Shown one piece after another: positions 1 through 12,912 of a stretch of DNA of 12,912 bases. Origin of the DNA: Steroidobacteraceae bacterium (GTDB taxonomy: Bacteria > Pseudomonadota > Gammaproteobacteria > Steroidobacterales > Steroidobacteraceae); contig JALRHE010000121.1 in the NCBI GenBank assembly GCA_023253235.1, positions 1 to 12,912 on the forward strand, in the 5' to 3' direction. Every line of letters begins with the position of its first letter. The stretch's first letter is position 1. The position numbers and the translations under genes were made by a program. The notes below the pieces were generated by a model, which was given only the letters and a program-made list of their open reading frames with translations, ran no database searches and was not told the origin of the DNA.

Positions 1-1580
1 GCCGCAAACAACAGACCGTGTTCTTCGGCGTTACTCCAACGCAGGATCTGGTTCGACCATTCAGGCGTCGGACGTTCACCGGACTTGGCCCGCGCTGCAC
101 TTTCATCACGCCACACGCGGATCAGCTGCTCGATACCCGCTCGCAGAATATCAGCCCAGGTATTGCCAACAGCATCATCGCCGTTGGACATGAAAATGGT
201 TCTCGGACTCGATCCTTTCGGTGCCAGACGATGCCAAAGCCGTGAGAGTTCACGCGCGATGCCGATCGCACCACTGAGCTCCGTCTTGAGAAACGCTTCG
301 ACGTCGGCATCCGTAGCGTCTGCAAGCGGGCGCTGAAAGCGCCACGCTCCGAAAGCCGGCAGTACGATCGCGCCTTGCAGTCCGATCTCCGGATCAACAT
401 CGGCCAACGACTGCGCCAAGGTCTCGGGTCGTTCGCGGTCGAACAATCGAGGCAGTATTCGTAAATCGACTTCGTCATCGTGCAAGGCGGCGATGGCAGC
501 CTGAACTGCTTCTTCCGAACCGAGACCGAGCATGACCCGCGCACCACAGCGTGACTGGATGCGGGCAATCATGAGCGCATCAGCGACTTGATCACCCGCT
601 GCCACGAGCACGGTCGAGCCCGTTCCATCGACAGTGCGAAGTTCGGGTCGTGACACCCAGGTCGAGCGGGACTCCTGCACGACCTGCATGCCGTTGGTGA
701 CTTCGAATCCTTGCGCACTGAATGCACGCGACTCGTCGCTGCCCAAAAATACGATGGTGTTGGCGACGTCATCGACGGTCGGAAAAGTCTGCTCGAGTCG
801 ATGCTCTTGGTCGCTGCGAGTGAGCGCCATGGTGCTCACAAACTCACTAGCGGTCGTACCGGCCTCAGCTTTGCGTAATTGGTCCATCGCTGCAAAGACG
901 GTGCGGATACGCTGGCTTTCGATAGGACCCGGGTAGACCGTGTTGACTCGGATCCCCTTCGGGCCGAGTTGTAATGCCAACTGCTTTGAGAAGGCGTTCA
1001 GGGCCGCTTTCGGCACCACGTACGCCGCTCGACCAAAATATTTGGTGCGCGAGAAGATGGTGGACACGTTGATGATGCTCGCGCCCGGCTTCAGATAGTT
1101 TGCGGCGGCACGCACCATGTTCCAGGTCAAGCCGAGCAGATTGCCGGCAGCGTCAGCAACGGTTTCGGTGTCGCCGCTGAGCTCCTCTCGCGACAGGGGG
1201 AGATTTTCAATGACCTGCTTCGGCCCGGCAGAGCCTGCATTATTCACAAGTATGTCGAGCTGACCGTAGTGACGGATGGCGGCCTCGATGCCAAAGCGTG
1301 CCTGTCCCGGGTCCGACGCATCGAACGGCAGCACGAACGCGCGCGCCGCCGGTGCGCCAGTGGCTTTCAATAACTGGCGACGCGTGGCTTCGAGCTTGCT
1401 CGCATTGCGTCCTACCATGACGACGGCAGCACCCTCGTCCAGGAAGCGCCGTACGATAGTGACGCCGATATTGCCCGCAGCACCGGTGACGAGTGCCACT
1501 TTGCCAACTAGACGACCCTGCGGACGATTCGTCGTTCGACGGCGAGCCGGCGTTTTTTTCTTTTTGGTTGTACCGGTCAT
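1..1580 (-). CDS. mcr: Malonyl-CoA reductase (bifunctional), N-terminal part; runs off the left edge
   Basis: The reading frame starts at the ATG at 1580-1578 and stays open for 526 codons to the window edge, so only the N-terminal part is visible. Residues 23-310 are a short-chain dehydrogenase module. It has the NADP-binding TGAAGNIG at 32-39, LVNNAGSAG, the NVST segment at 171-174, and the catalytic pair Y187/K191 in YVVPK. Residues about 320-526 form a second, degenerate Rossmann-like module. From memory, this whole stretch lines up with the N-terminal half of Chloroflexus malonyl-CoA reductase, sharing NVSTIFSR, GIRVNT.(Y/F)PGPIES and RIRTVF.(A/R)MDQL. In that enzyme the N half reduces malonate semialdehyde to 3-hydroxypropionate and the C half reduces malonyl-CoA to the semialdehyde, with NADPH. 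Unlike Chloroflexus, there is a basic tail of about 22 residues (four lysines, then RRR) before the first strand. A GGGGAG sequence 7 nt upstream supports the start. The gene is translationally coupled to pcs. A generic SDR is unlikely given the length and shared segments. The C half is out of view. Confidence 0.9.
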   Translation of the reverse strand, partial: MTGTTKKKKTPARRRTTNRPQGRLVGKVALVTGAAGNIGVTIVRRFLDEGAAVVMVGRNASKLEATRRQLLKATGAPAARAFVLPFDASDPGQARFGIEAAIRHYGQLDILVNNAGSAGPKQVIENLPLSREELSGDTETVADAAGNLLGLTWNMVRAAANYLKPGASIINVSTIFSRTKYFGRAAYVVPKAALNAFSKQLALQLGPKGIRVNTVYPGPIESQRIRTVFAAMDQLRKAEAGTTASEFVSTMALTRSDQEHRLEQTFPTVDDVANTIVFLGSDESRAFSAQGFEVTNGMQVVQESRSTWVSRPELRTVDGTGSTVLVAAGDQVADALMIARIQSRCGARVMLGLGSEEAVQAAIAALHDDEVDLRILPRLFDRERPETLAQSLADVDPEIGLQGAIVLPAFGAWRFQRPLADATDADVEAFLKTELSGAIGIARELSRLWHRLAPKGSSPRTIFMSNGDDAVGNTWADILRAGIEQLIRVWRDESAARAKSGERPTPEWSNQILRWSNAEEHGLLFA

Positions 1581-4500
1581 CGTTTTGCTCCCCATTCCTG
1601 GAAAAGTTCGTCACGCGAGCGAATCCCTGCTCGCGGCAGCGCGTGATTCACGACGTAGTTCGCACCGGCGTGGGTGTTGTCCCACATCGATTGGTGGGCC
1701 GACGGCAAGGCCTGCCAAGGCACCATCGTCGGCTCACTGACCTCAAGTTGACCGGCTGCGATCATGTCGTTCATGCGAGCTACTTCGTAGGCGTTGCAAA
1801 GATGCGTACCGGCGATCGTGGCGGTGGGCATCAAAATGCGACGTTGTCGCATCCAGACCTGCGGTGCGTAGAAGGTGTAGCGTCGCCCCTGCATCGATTC
1901 GCAGTACACGACCCGGCCCGTGAACGGCTTCACCAGCGACGTTGAAGCAGCCAAGGCATCATGCCCAGAACGCTCAATGATGAGATCGGGATAACCTCGC
2001 GGATTATCCGCCGAACGCAACCAGCGACCGATCGCTGTGCCGAACGGCTTCATCGTGCGCTCTTGATACTGTCGAACCGCCTCTTTGAAAGCCGCGGTTT
2101 CTCGTTTGGCGTCCGGCATCGCAGGTAGGGCGCTCGGCCAATCGAAGTCGCTACCCTCCTTGCGGCGGATATCCTCGAGCGACACCACGCCCCGTACCGC
2201 ATCACCAAACCCAAGCGATTGTACGAATTCGCGCTGCGCGTCACTGGCGGTTGCCACGACGAGCCGCCCGCCCGCACGACGAACCGCCTCGATAGCCTCT
2301 AGTCCAACAGGATCGAGCAGCGCATCGTCGCCGACACCGTAGTAGAGCAGGACCGCTTCGCCTGCGCGCAAGCGCGCACGGCGCAGCATTTCTTCGGGCG
2401 AGCTCGCGCCTGCCTTGCCAACGAACGAGAACCAATAACCGCTGGTGGCACCGTAGAACGTCAAAGTGCCGCCATCGCCAAGTAATTGGAAAGATCGCGG
2501 GAAGGATTCCTGACCCGCATGCGAGACCACGTAGTCGGCTAAACGACCGCCACTTTGTGCGCGCATTTCAGCCAAAAACGCATCGCCCGCCTTTTCCCAT
2601 GTCGCAATATCCGCTGTCGAATCGGGCACCGGTGTCCAGATCGACGACCAGCGCGGATCACGCCGATCGATGGCGCCTGTTGCGCCCTGCGATTTGACGA
2701 ACGCCGCGCGTTCGGGACTCGAGACCAAGCCCACCGTCCGCAAACCGTTGCGAGCAGCACTCTTCAAGGCCTCAAAGCCGGTTCCGGTCGCAGCACCTTC
2801 GACGAACACCGTCTTGCCGGACTCGATCTGTAACGTCGTAAAGAGAGCGCGCACGACCGTGCCGAGATTGAGAACGTAAGAACCGGCCGCCTCCAAACTG
2901 AGATCGGGTGGCAATGGATGCAGCTGCGGACCTTGCACCTGCAAAAACTGTTGATGGCTACCGGTATCGGTCTCGTAGCCTTGAATGGCAAAGCCGGCGT
3001 ACATCGGATCCCGCGCAGCCAAGGGTGACAGTAACTCGCTTTGCCCCGAATACACGGTCACGAGATCGCCGACCTTGATGCGTCCTTCGCGCTTGAGCTC
3101 GCTGCCGATAGAAGCAACGAGCGCAACACCGCCCGAACCCGTCACTTGATAATCGAGATCGTGGTTTTCGAAAGGCGAAACTGGAATACCGGTGATCGCC
3201 CAGATGTCGTTGAAGTTCACTTCCGAGGCGAGTACGTAGACGACCGCCTCATTCGGACCTGGCTTGGGCACAGGCAGCAGAATTTCGCGCTCGGCGTCTT
3301 TCGGTAAGCCATGGGCAGGTGCGCCCGTTGCAATATCTTTGACGACCGCATGACCCCACTGCCAAGTCGGCATTGGTGTCAGTCCCGGAAAGAAAGCGGC
3401 GCCGACCGGCAACAACTCACCCTGCTTGATCAACTTGGCGATCGACTCGGCGGTCGGTGTCGACGCACGTCGCGTAGGCAAAGGCGCGCTCTTTTTATCG
3501 ATGAAAGCGCGGATTCCTGCTTTACCACCCTCGGGGTCTACGATCGCCTCAGCAAACAGCTGCGCCTCGCGCGCCAGCCCTTGCTGCAAACCGTGCTGCC
3601 AACCGGTACGAACGGCATCGACGATACGATCGGCCGTCTTGGCACGCCCGACCCGGGTCGCTTGTGCGAGCAAACGCTGCGTTTCCAGATCGCCAAGCGC
3701 GGCCGACACATCATCAGCGCCGGGCTGTTGCCACGCGGCCTCTGCGGCGCGTCGCTCGGCGTAGCGATGTGCAACCAGCTTGCGACCTCGTGGCGATGCC
3801 ACAAACTCACTCGCCAAACGCACAGCGAGACTCAATACATCTTCGCCGTCACCACAAAGCGCATCGACCAAGCCGTCGCTCAAGGCCTCATCGCTCGCGA
3901 TCGTTCGACCGCCCAACATGATTTCGAGCGAACGGACGAGTGGTGTGGTGTGACCGCGCAATTCGAGCAACCGTGGCAGACGTTGTGTACCGCCATAGCC
4001 TGGCAACAGGTTCAGACGAACTTCAGGTTGACCGAAGGTTGCCAATGGTTCCGCAACGCGAACATGACAGGCGAGTGCGAACTCCATACCCCCACCGAGC
4101 GCGACGCCGTTGATCGCAGCAATCGCGGGCTTCTCCATGGTTTCGATCTTGCGGAAAGCCAAATGTGCGTTGTTCGGTAGCGGCAAGGCCTCCTCGAGTG
4201 TGTGTACGTCTTCAAGCAACTGGCGGATATCCGCTCCGGCCACGAAGGCCGAGGTGCCCTGACCGGTGAAGATCACCGCTTTGACGTCCTCGCGTCGTGC
4301 CACATGGTCGATTACGATGTTCAACTCGTCGAGTGCGCGCTCGTTGAGCGCATTCACCGGCGGATTCTGGATGGTGACGATGGCGAGTCTCGCTCGTCGC
4401 GGTTTCTTAAGCGGATGATAGTGAATCCGGAAATAGCGAAAATCTTCGAACAGTTGTTGTTCGTCAGCGACGCGTTGACGCTCTTGCCACTCGGCGATGC

Positions 4501-7500
4501 TGCGCTTGAGCTCCGTGATCGATTCGGGGTTGCGCAGCGTCGAGGTATCACCGACATCCTGTCCTTCGACGAGTGCGCGAACCATACGGCGCATGTATTT
4601 GCCGCTGCGGGTTTCCGGAAACTGACTGACTTCGATGAAGTCTTCAGGAATGGCGACCTGCCCTTTTTCCTGACGCACGATGTCGATCAAACGACGTCGA
4701 TCTTCCGCGGTGAGCTTGCGTCCTGCGGCAGGGCGTACGAAGGCGAGCGGTGTCAAACCTTTCTGTGCATGGGGTGCGCCCACGACGATGACGTTGCCGA
4801 CGGGAGAATCCGGGTTGACCTGCTTGTCTCGCAGAATGGCACCTTCGATTTCTTCGGTGCCGAGACGATGCCCCGACACGTTGATGACATCGTCGGAGCG
4901 ACCATGCAGCGAGAAGCCACCGTCAGCGTGCTTCACAGCAAAGTCACCTTGCGTGTAAGCGAGTTGCTCGCGCCAGCGCGACCAATACGTGCTGCGGTAT
5001 CGATCGATATCGCCGCGCCACTGCCTCGCGACTCGCGTGCCGTCTACTTTGAATCCGGCGGCATCACCCCAAATCGTGCGGCAAAGATACGGATACGGCG
5101 CCGAGATGACGATCTCACCTTTTTCGCCGACCGACGCAGAGCGCGCGGTGACTTTCCCTGCAGAATCGGGCTCGCTGTCGGCAATCCAGACGTCGCCCAT
5201 CACCCACGGCAAAGGATAGGTATGCGCATCGGCGCGTAGCGGAAAGTCGCCATTCCCATAGAGATGGGTCCATACGATGCCACCGTGCTCGGTGGCCCAA
5301 TAGGAATTGATGTACCAAGGTGTGACGAGTTCCATACCGAACTGCTGCACCACCGGTGAGGTCGGCTCGGCGCAAAAAGTCGCGACACGCAACGAGGCGC
5401 GTGAATAGGTGCGTACGTCTTCGACGTTCTGCGGATCGGTCATCACCGTTTTCAGGAAAGTGACGCCGGCCTTGAAGATATTCACCTTCAATCGCTCGAT
5501 GATGCTGGCGAAGCGGCCGGCACTCGGGAACACCGGAGCCCCCTCGGCGATCACCGTCGTAACACGGGTCGCGAGTGCTCCAGCGATCATGTAGCTCTGA
5601 CCCGTGATCCAGCCTGGATCGGCCACGACGTACATCACATCGCCCGCGCGCGCATCGAAGGCGACTCGCATCGTGTGAGCAACGCCGCTCAGATAACCGC
5701 CGTGGACATGCACGACGCCCTTGGGCTTGCCGGTGGATCCTGAGGTATAGATGAAAAACATCGGGAATTCGGCATCGAGCGCGACCGGCCGGCTCGATGC
5801 CCAGATCGCCGCGACGAATTGCGAATCAGGCAACGTCATCAAGGCTGCGAGCGAATCGACTGCATACCCCGCAGCACGAGCCGCCGCCAAAATACTTTGC
5901 TCGGCTCGATCCGTCAGTTCATGTGCCCAGCGATCACGCTCGGGGCGCCACAATAAATCGGCTTGTGCGGCATGCCGGACAACAACGACGACATCGACTC
6001 GCGGCGGCGTCGCCACCAGTGCAGAGGCAATCGCCGTTCGGATCCGGCTCGCTTCGGCCGAAGACAATCCACCGATACTCTCGATCGCACGACCGACTCC
6101 GCGCATAACATCCGAGCGCTCGAGCGTGATTTCATTGGCGACGGCTGCGCGCGCGCCCTCGAGGATGGCGCTCGCCTGCTCAGCGGTCACCGCCAATTCC
6201 ACGAGAGTGCGTTGCACGATCTCGACGACGGTCTCTGCGGGCACATAACCATCGAGCGCTGGATCGGTATACGCCTCTTTGAAGGCGACGATCTGCGCGT
6301 TGCGATAACCACCATCAGCCGTAATGACAACACGCGCACCGGCATTGTGTATGCGATCGGAGAGCGTTTTGTCGCTGAACCCACCGAACACGGGCGTGTA
6401 AACGATACCGAGACGCTTACAGGCTTCGGTCCAGAACAGTTGTTCCGGAATGTTCGGCATGTTGATCGCGATTCGATCACCCGTGTCGAGACCGAGATCT
6501 CTTAGAGCGAGTGCGCATTTGGCCACTTCGAGCAGCAAGGTCTTGCGTGAAACGCTATACGAGACGACGGGCGCACCGCGACCACCGGCTTGAGATTGAT
6601 CCCAACGATCGCCTTCGAACCATAACGCAGCTTCGTCGCCGTGCCCGTCGAGCACATGGCGATCGATTTCATTGAAGCAGGCGTTGGTCAGTGCGCCGTC
6701 GAACCAACGATAAAACGGCGCCTCACTCGCATCGAGGGCGCTACGCCAAGGTCGATGGGTAGCGGGTAAACGTGGATCAATCGACGCACCGCTCGTCGCA
6801 TCGAAACCGATCCAGCGTGCCTGGTGGTCGTCGTAGCGGATCCAAGCACCGGCGCGCCCGACCGTCGGCTCGAACCAGTGCAATTCGCGGCAGGCGATGT
6901 CACCATGAAACGCACCCGGATCGCGCTCGCAGGCGGCTCTGGCGGCTTCCCAGGCGGCTCGGGACGGATAAGGATTGACGTGCGCCTGAGGGGGCGAAAT
7001 GGCAACGGTCTCGTTCGACATGACGATCTCCAGCCCCCGAGAGCCAATCTAACCCAAGTGTTGTGAAAAGGCTTTAGTCAAAATTCACTTGCAAAGATGA
7101 TCATCGAACGCATTTGGCCGGGAAACGCGTGGCGCAATTACCACTACCTCATCGCCTGTGAGGAAACCGGCGATGCCATGGCCATCGATCCACTCGACTG
7201 GCAGGCCTGTCTTGCCGTTGCGCGAGCACGAGGTTGGGCCATCCGGAGCATCCTCAACACTCACGAGCACGGCGACCATATCGGTGGCAACGAAGGTTTG
7301 CGGGCGGCCACCGGCGCAAAGGTGTTCGCGCATGCCGGTGCCGGCGGCCGCATCCCGGGTATCGATGTCGGTCTCGGTGCCGGGGTGCTGCTGCGCATCG
7401 GCCGAACCGTCGAAGTACGAGTGCTCGATACACCGGGGCACACCCGCTCGCATATCTGCCTGCTGCTGCAGGCGGCCGACTCATCGACGCCGGCAGCCCT

Positions 7501-10500
7501 CATCTGTGGTGACACTCTATTCAATGCCGGCGCAGGTAATTGCCACAACGGCGGCGATCCGTCCTTGTTGTACGACACCTTCGTACAGCAGCTCGCGCAA
7601 CTACCCGATTCGACACTCGTCTATCCCGGCCATGACTATCTCGCGCGCAATCTCGCCTTCACGCTCGATCGAGAGCCCGGCAACGTCGTGGCCACTCAGC
7701 GATGTGCATTGCTATCCGGACAGGAGGGGGCGACAGCTCCCGTGTTTACGCTAGGCGACGAAAAACGGCACAACGTGTTCTTTCGTTTGCAGGAGCCCGA
7801 AATCATAGCGCGCTTGCGCGAGCGGTTCCCCGAGCTCCCCCGTGATCCAGATTCACGCAGCGTTTTCTTGAGACTGCGCGAATTGCGTAATCACTGGTGA
7901 TCGACCTGCAGCAGGTCGATACGCAATCCTGCCGGTGAATACACGGTCGCCGTCAGTACCGAACCCAAGATGCAATCAATTTTTTGAGGCGCATCGACGC
8001 GCGCACCCATGGCCTTCGCCCGCGAGACGACGTCAGTCACATCCGGTACGACGAAGCTGACGGCCAACAAACCACGCGCTGGGGCACAGGCTTTGGGGTA
8101 CAGGTTTTCACTCTCGGCACGTTCATATTGAACTATCTCGAGTCGCCCATAGGTGTACTGCGGATCACCAAAAATTCGAATGTCGAGCCCGGCACCCGGC
8201 GGCAAACCGATGGTGCGCTCCACCTCTGGCCCTGCGAACCGGTGATACGAGGTTTCGGTAAGTTGAAGTACGTTTTCGTAAAACGCCTTCTCGATTTTGT
8301 TGTCGGGTGAAATCGCGACAATCTGCGGCGCTACGCCAAATCCTTGCGGACTAACGTGATCAGTCTTGCCCTCTTCTTCGAGGAAGACCAGATTCACCTC
8401 ATCGGGTCCGGGCAGATGCACCTCGTGTACCACGACCCCATCGGTTTCGAAGCGCCCGATCGGCGAACGAAAACGGAACCCGGCTGCCTGCAACTCGGCA
8501 TGACGCGCTCGGATGTCACGCACCACGATGTCGACGCTCTTCGGTACGAGATCTGTCGGTCTTGCGCCAGCGCGCACCGGCGCGCCGGGCGTGCGAAATT
8601 GCACGAGATGGATTCCACCTTGGATACGACCGGGTGTCACCAGCAATGCCTGATCGACGATGTCCTCAGCAGCCACACCCAAGCGCTTTGCCCAGGCTGG
8701 ATCGCTCCCTTGGAGACGCGCCGTAATCTGCATGCCGAAACGATTCGCCCACAAATCGAGCGCGCTGGTCATATCGGACACACTCAACAAAGCATAGGCA
8801 TACGCGTTCGCTCGAAACTCGGCTGTCATCGACGTCGCACTCCGGATCAATGTCTGATTCGCTCGAAGTATAGACGCTGATAAAAATCCGCAGGATCGAT
8901 CCACCAACCCGACCGAAAGCCGCTAGAATTCGCGCCCCGCATGGACCTCTCGCCGATACTCAACCCGCTCAACGACGCTCAACGCGAAGCCGTCACGGCA
9001 CCGGTCGGTCCGGTGTTGGTGTTGGCAGGCGCAGGTAGCGGCAAAACGCGCGTACTCACGCATCGCGTGGCGTGGTTGATCCAGGCTGAGGGCGCTTCGC
9101 CACACAGCATCATGGCGATGACCTTCACCAACAAGGCCGCCGGGGAGATGCGCGCACGGATCGAATCTCTGCTCGGCATGCCGGGCGCCGCGCTCTGGAT
9201 CGGAACCTTTCACGGCATCGCCCATCGGTTGTTGCGACTGCATTGGCGCGAAGCCAACCTGCCGCAAACCTTCCAGCTTCTCGATGGTGACGATCAGCTT
9301 CGGCTGATCAAGAAAATTCTCAAGGCGCAGAATCTGGACGATACCCGCTGGGTGCCGCGCGATATCCAGTACTTCATCAATCAGAACAAAGATGAAGGCA
9401 TGCGGCCGAAGGTTCTGAAAGACGGCAACGACCCGACGCGCCGCCAGTTCATCCAGCTGTATCGCGATTACGAAGATGCCTGTCAGCGCGCAGGCGTCGT
9501 CGATTTCGCAGAATTGCTACTGCGCGCTTTCGAACTGTGGCGCGATCAACCAGAACTGCTCGCGCATTATCGTCGTCGATTTGGTCATGTGTTGGTCGAT
9601 GAGTTCCAGGACACCAACACCATTCAGTACGCTTGGACGAAGCTACTGGTGGGTTCGGAAGGGGCGCCCTTCGCGGTAGGCGATGACGATCAATCGATTT
9701 ATCGCTGGCGTGGTGCTCGAGTCGAGAACTTGCAAACCTTTCGACGCGATTTCCCGCAGGCCAAATTGATTCGTCTCGAGCAGAACTATCGCTCGACGAG
9801 CACTATCCTCGAAGCCGCCAACGCTTTGATCGCTAACAATAGCGGTCGACTCGGAAAAAATCTTTGGACGAGTGGTGGCAAAGGCGAACCGATTCGCCTC
9901 TATGCCGCATTCAACGAACGCGATGAAGCCGAATTCGTATTGCAGCGCATCAAGGATTGGGTCGCTCGCGGCGGCAATCGTCGTGATATCGCCATTCTTT
10001 ATCGATCGAACGCCCAATCGCGAGTTTTCGAAGAGGCTTTCCTGTCGGCCCGTATTCCATACAAGGTGTATGGTGGCTTACGCTTCTTCGAACGCGCTGA
10101 AATCAAAGACGCTCTCGCCTATCTGCGGCTGGTCTCCAACCGCAACGACGATACCTCGTTCGAGCGCGTGGTCAACTTACCCACCCGCGGCATCGGCGCC
10201 AAGAGCATCGATACGCTGCGCGAACGAGCCCGTGCCGACGGTAGCTCACTCTGGTCCGCAGCACAGCGCTGCATTGCCGAGGGCAGTCTGGGTGCCAAAG
10301 GTGCAGCCTCGCTGCATGGATTCCTGCAACTGATCGATCGCTTGGCTGCCGATACGCGCGAACTGGCGCTACACGAAATCGTCGATCAAGTAATCAACTC
10401 CAGCGGCTTGCTCGAACATCATCGCAAGGAAAAAGCCGAGCGCGGTGAAGCGCGAGCGGACAACCTGCTGGAACTCGTCTCGGCGGCACGAGGTTTCGAG

Positions 10501-12912
10501 CCCGAGGGTGTCGAAGGGGAACAGTTACCGCCGCTCGAATCGTTCCTCGCACACGCCGTACTCGAGTCGGGTGAAGGCCAAGCCGAAGCTTGGGAAGACT
10601 GCATCCAGATGATGACTTTGCACACGGCCAAGGGTCTGGAATTCCCGGTGGTATTCCTCGCTGGGCTCGAAGATGGGCTGTTCCCGCACCAACGTTCGCT
10701 GAACGATCTCGATAGTCTCGAAGAAGAGCGGCGTCTCGCCTATGTCGGCACGACTCGCGCCATGCAGCAGCTCTATCTCACCTATGCCGAGCAGCGACGT
10801 TTGCATGGCATCGACAGTTACGGCCAGCCCTCGCGCTTCATCCGCGAGATCCCGGAAGAGTTGCTCGAAGAGGTGCGCCCGCGCGTACAGACGGGGCGCG
10901 GTGGCTACGGCGCAGGCGGGTTCAACGCGCGTGACGACTATTCGCGTAGCGATTTCGCATCTCGTCGCGTAACTGCAGCGCCCGGCGTAAAAGCCGATCC
11001 GGTTGCACCGGGTCTGAAGCTCGGTGCCCGCGTGCGCCACGCCAAGTTCGGTCCCGGTGTGATCCTCAATATCGAGGGACAGGGGCCGCATGCCCGTGTA
11101 CAGGTCAATTTCGAAGCGGCTGGTAGCAAATGGTTGATGCTGCAGTACGCCAACCTCGAGCCGGCCTGATCGGTACGGGCTGAAGGCAACGGCGGTACAC
11201 TTGCCGCCATGACGACCTCCGCCTTGCCCTCCGCGTTTCATGGTCTGCTCACGCGGGCTACGTCACGCCACGATTCACGAGTCTGTGTCGGCCTCGATCC
11301 GGAAATCGAACGCTTCCCGATCCACCTGCGCTCGCGCAACGATGCGATCCTGACTTTCAATCGCGCCATCATCGACGCGACGGCTGATCTCGTCTGTGCC
11401 TACAAGCCGCAGATCGCGCACTATGCAGCCGTGGGTGCCGAAGAGGCCCTGCTCGAGACCATTCGCTATATCCGCGAGCGAGCTCCCGGCGTACCGGTCA
11501 TCCTCGACTCCAAACGGGGTGACATCGGCAGCACTGCCGAGAAATACGCCAAAGAAGCGTTCGAGCGATATGGCGCCGATGCGGTCACCATCAATCCGTA
11601 TCTCGGTCGAGATTCGGCGGAGCCCTTCCTGCAATACGCCGACAAGGGAGTCGTCATTCTGTGCCGAACCTCGAACGCCGGTGCCCGCGAATTCCAGGAT
11701 CTCGTGGTCGATGGTCGGAAGCTCTATCAAATCGTCGCCGAATCCGTGGCACGTGAATGGAACTCGCGCGGCAATTGTTTGCTCGTAGTCGGTGCCACCT
11801 ATCCCGAAGAGCTTGCCGATATCCGCGCTCGGACCGGTGATATGACCTTCCTCGTACCCGGCGTCGGTGCACAAGGCGGCGATGTCGAGAAGGCTGTTCG
11901 CAGTGGACGTACCGCCGGGGGTGAAGGTCTCGTGATCAACTCGTCGCGGGGCATCATCTACGCGAGCTCAGGAGAAGATTTCGCCGTAGCCGCGCGACGT
12001 GCGACACTCGAACTACGCGACGCGATCAACGCTGCGCTCAAAACGAACTGACGAACGATCGGAGGGGGCCCGATGTTGCGATTGACTCGCTATCAGTGGA
12101 TCGTGCTGTTTGCAGCATGGCTAGGCTGGGGCTTCGATATCTTTGACGGGCTGCTGTTCAACTACGTCGCACCCAATGCTATTCCCACCCTGCTCGGCCT
12201 AACGATCGGCTCTCCCGAGGCGCGCACGGCTACGCTGTATTGGACTGGCCTCATCACCGCGATCTTTTTAGTCGGTTGGGCGGTCGGCGGCGTGTTGTTC
12301 GGACCGATTTCGGATCGCTACGGACGCAAGCGCGTGCTACTCATCACGATGGTGCTCTATGCCGTCGGCACCGGGCTCTGCGCTTTCGTCACCAGCATCG
12401 AACAGTTGATCGTCTGTCGCATCATCGCGAGCCTCGGCATTGGCGGTGAGTGGGCGGCTGGCTGCGCGCTGGTCGCCGAAGCCGTACCGGAAGACCAGCG
12501 TGTCGAAGCCGGTGCCGTCCTCTACACCTCAGCGCCGTTCGGCTTGTTCCTTGCTACGGGCGTCAACGCGCTGATCGCCGGTCACTTCTTCGCCGATGTG
12601 CCGGAAGTCTCTTGGCGTTACGTGCTCATCTTCGGTTTGATCCCTGCCGCATTCGCCTTCTGGATCCGCACCCTCGTCAAAGAGCCGGAGCGTTGGGAGG
12701 CGGCGGCCGCGTCAGCACCACCGCCCCGCTTACGCGAAATCTTCGCACCGGAGATCTGGCCTCGTACACGTAGCGCACTCATCGTCGCCGTCGTCGCTTT
12801 GATTACCTGGTGGAGCTGCAACGCCTTCATCCCCGTCGTCGTCGCCAACCTGGCCCAAGCCGAGGCGCTGCAACTCGGTCTCGACAAGACAGCGACCAGC
12901 ATCTTGATCGAA

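Overview
The window looks like a chromosomal segment of a GC-rich gammaproteobacterium. The best taxonomic marker is the helicase at 8941-11169. It can be followed along almost its whole length against E. coli UvrD as I remember it, including the C-terminal Tudor-like domain. All genes are dense and have similar base composition by eye. I see no IS element, CRISPR array, tRNA or rRNA.

Left part (1-7021, minus strand): two very large genes form an operon. The first is an intact 1814-residue propionyl-CoA synthase (pcs), a fusion of CoA ligase, enoyl-CoA hydratase and enoyl-CoA reductase. The second overlaps it by 4 bp (ATGA) and is the start of a bifunctional malonyl-CoA reductase (mcr). Its first 526 residues are present and the gene runs off the left edge. 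These two enzymes are the signature of the 3-hydroxypropionate bi-cycle of Chloroflexus. Together they take malonyl-CoA to malonate semialdehyde, 3-hydroxypropionate and then propionyl-CoA. Finding them as a tight two-gene operon in a gammaproteobacterial background is the main result. From memory, homologues are known in a few aerobic marine proteobacteria, so the enzymes are not new, but the setting and role here deserve attention.

Middle part (7097-8829): a glyoxalase II-like metallo-beta-lactamase hydrolase (plus strand) and a tandem-module VOC (glyoxalase-fold) protein (minus strand) converge with a 10-bp overlap. A perfect 9-bp hairpin lies right at the junction. The VOC protein seems to lack the usual metal-binding histidines.

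Right part (8941-12912, plus strand): uvrD, then pyrF (the long, type 2 form of orotidine-5'-phosphate decarboxylase), then the first 280 residues of an MFS carboxylate/sugar-acid-type symporter that runs off the right edge. uvrD and pyrF have -10-like boxes so close to their ATGs that their mRNAs may be leaderless or nearly so. pcs, mcr and the MFS gene have clear Shine-Dalgarno sequences.

How they may work together: pcs-mcr would turn acetyl-CoA carbon (through malonyl-CoA) into propionyl-CoA, consuming NADPH and fixing bicarbonate at the carboxylase steps. Those carboxylases and the onward methylmalonyl-CoA route are not in the window. The glyoxalase-fold pair next door could deal with reactive carbonyls or thioesters, but that is inference. 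uvrD and pyrF are housekeeping genes and suggest the module sits in a stable chromosomal locus.
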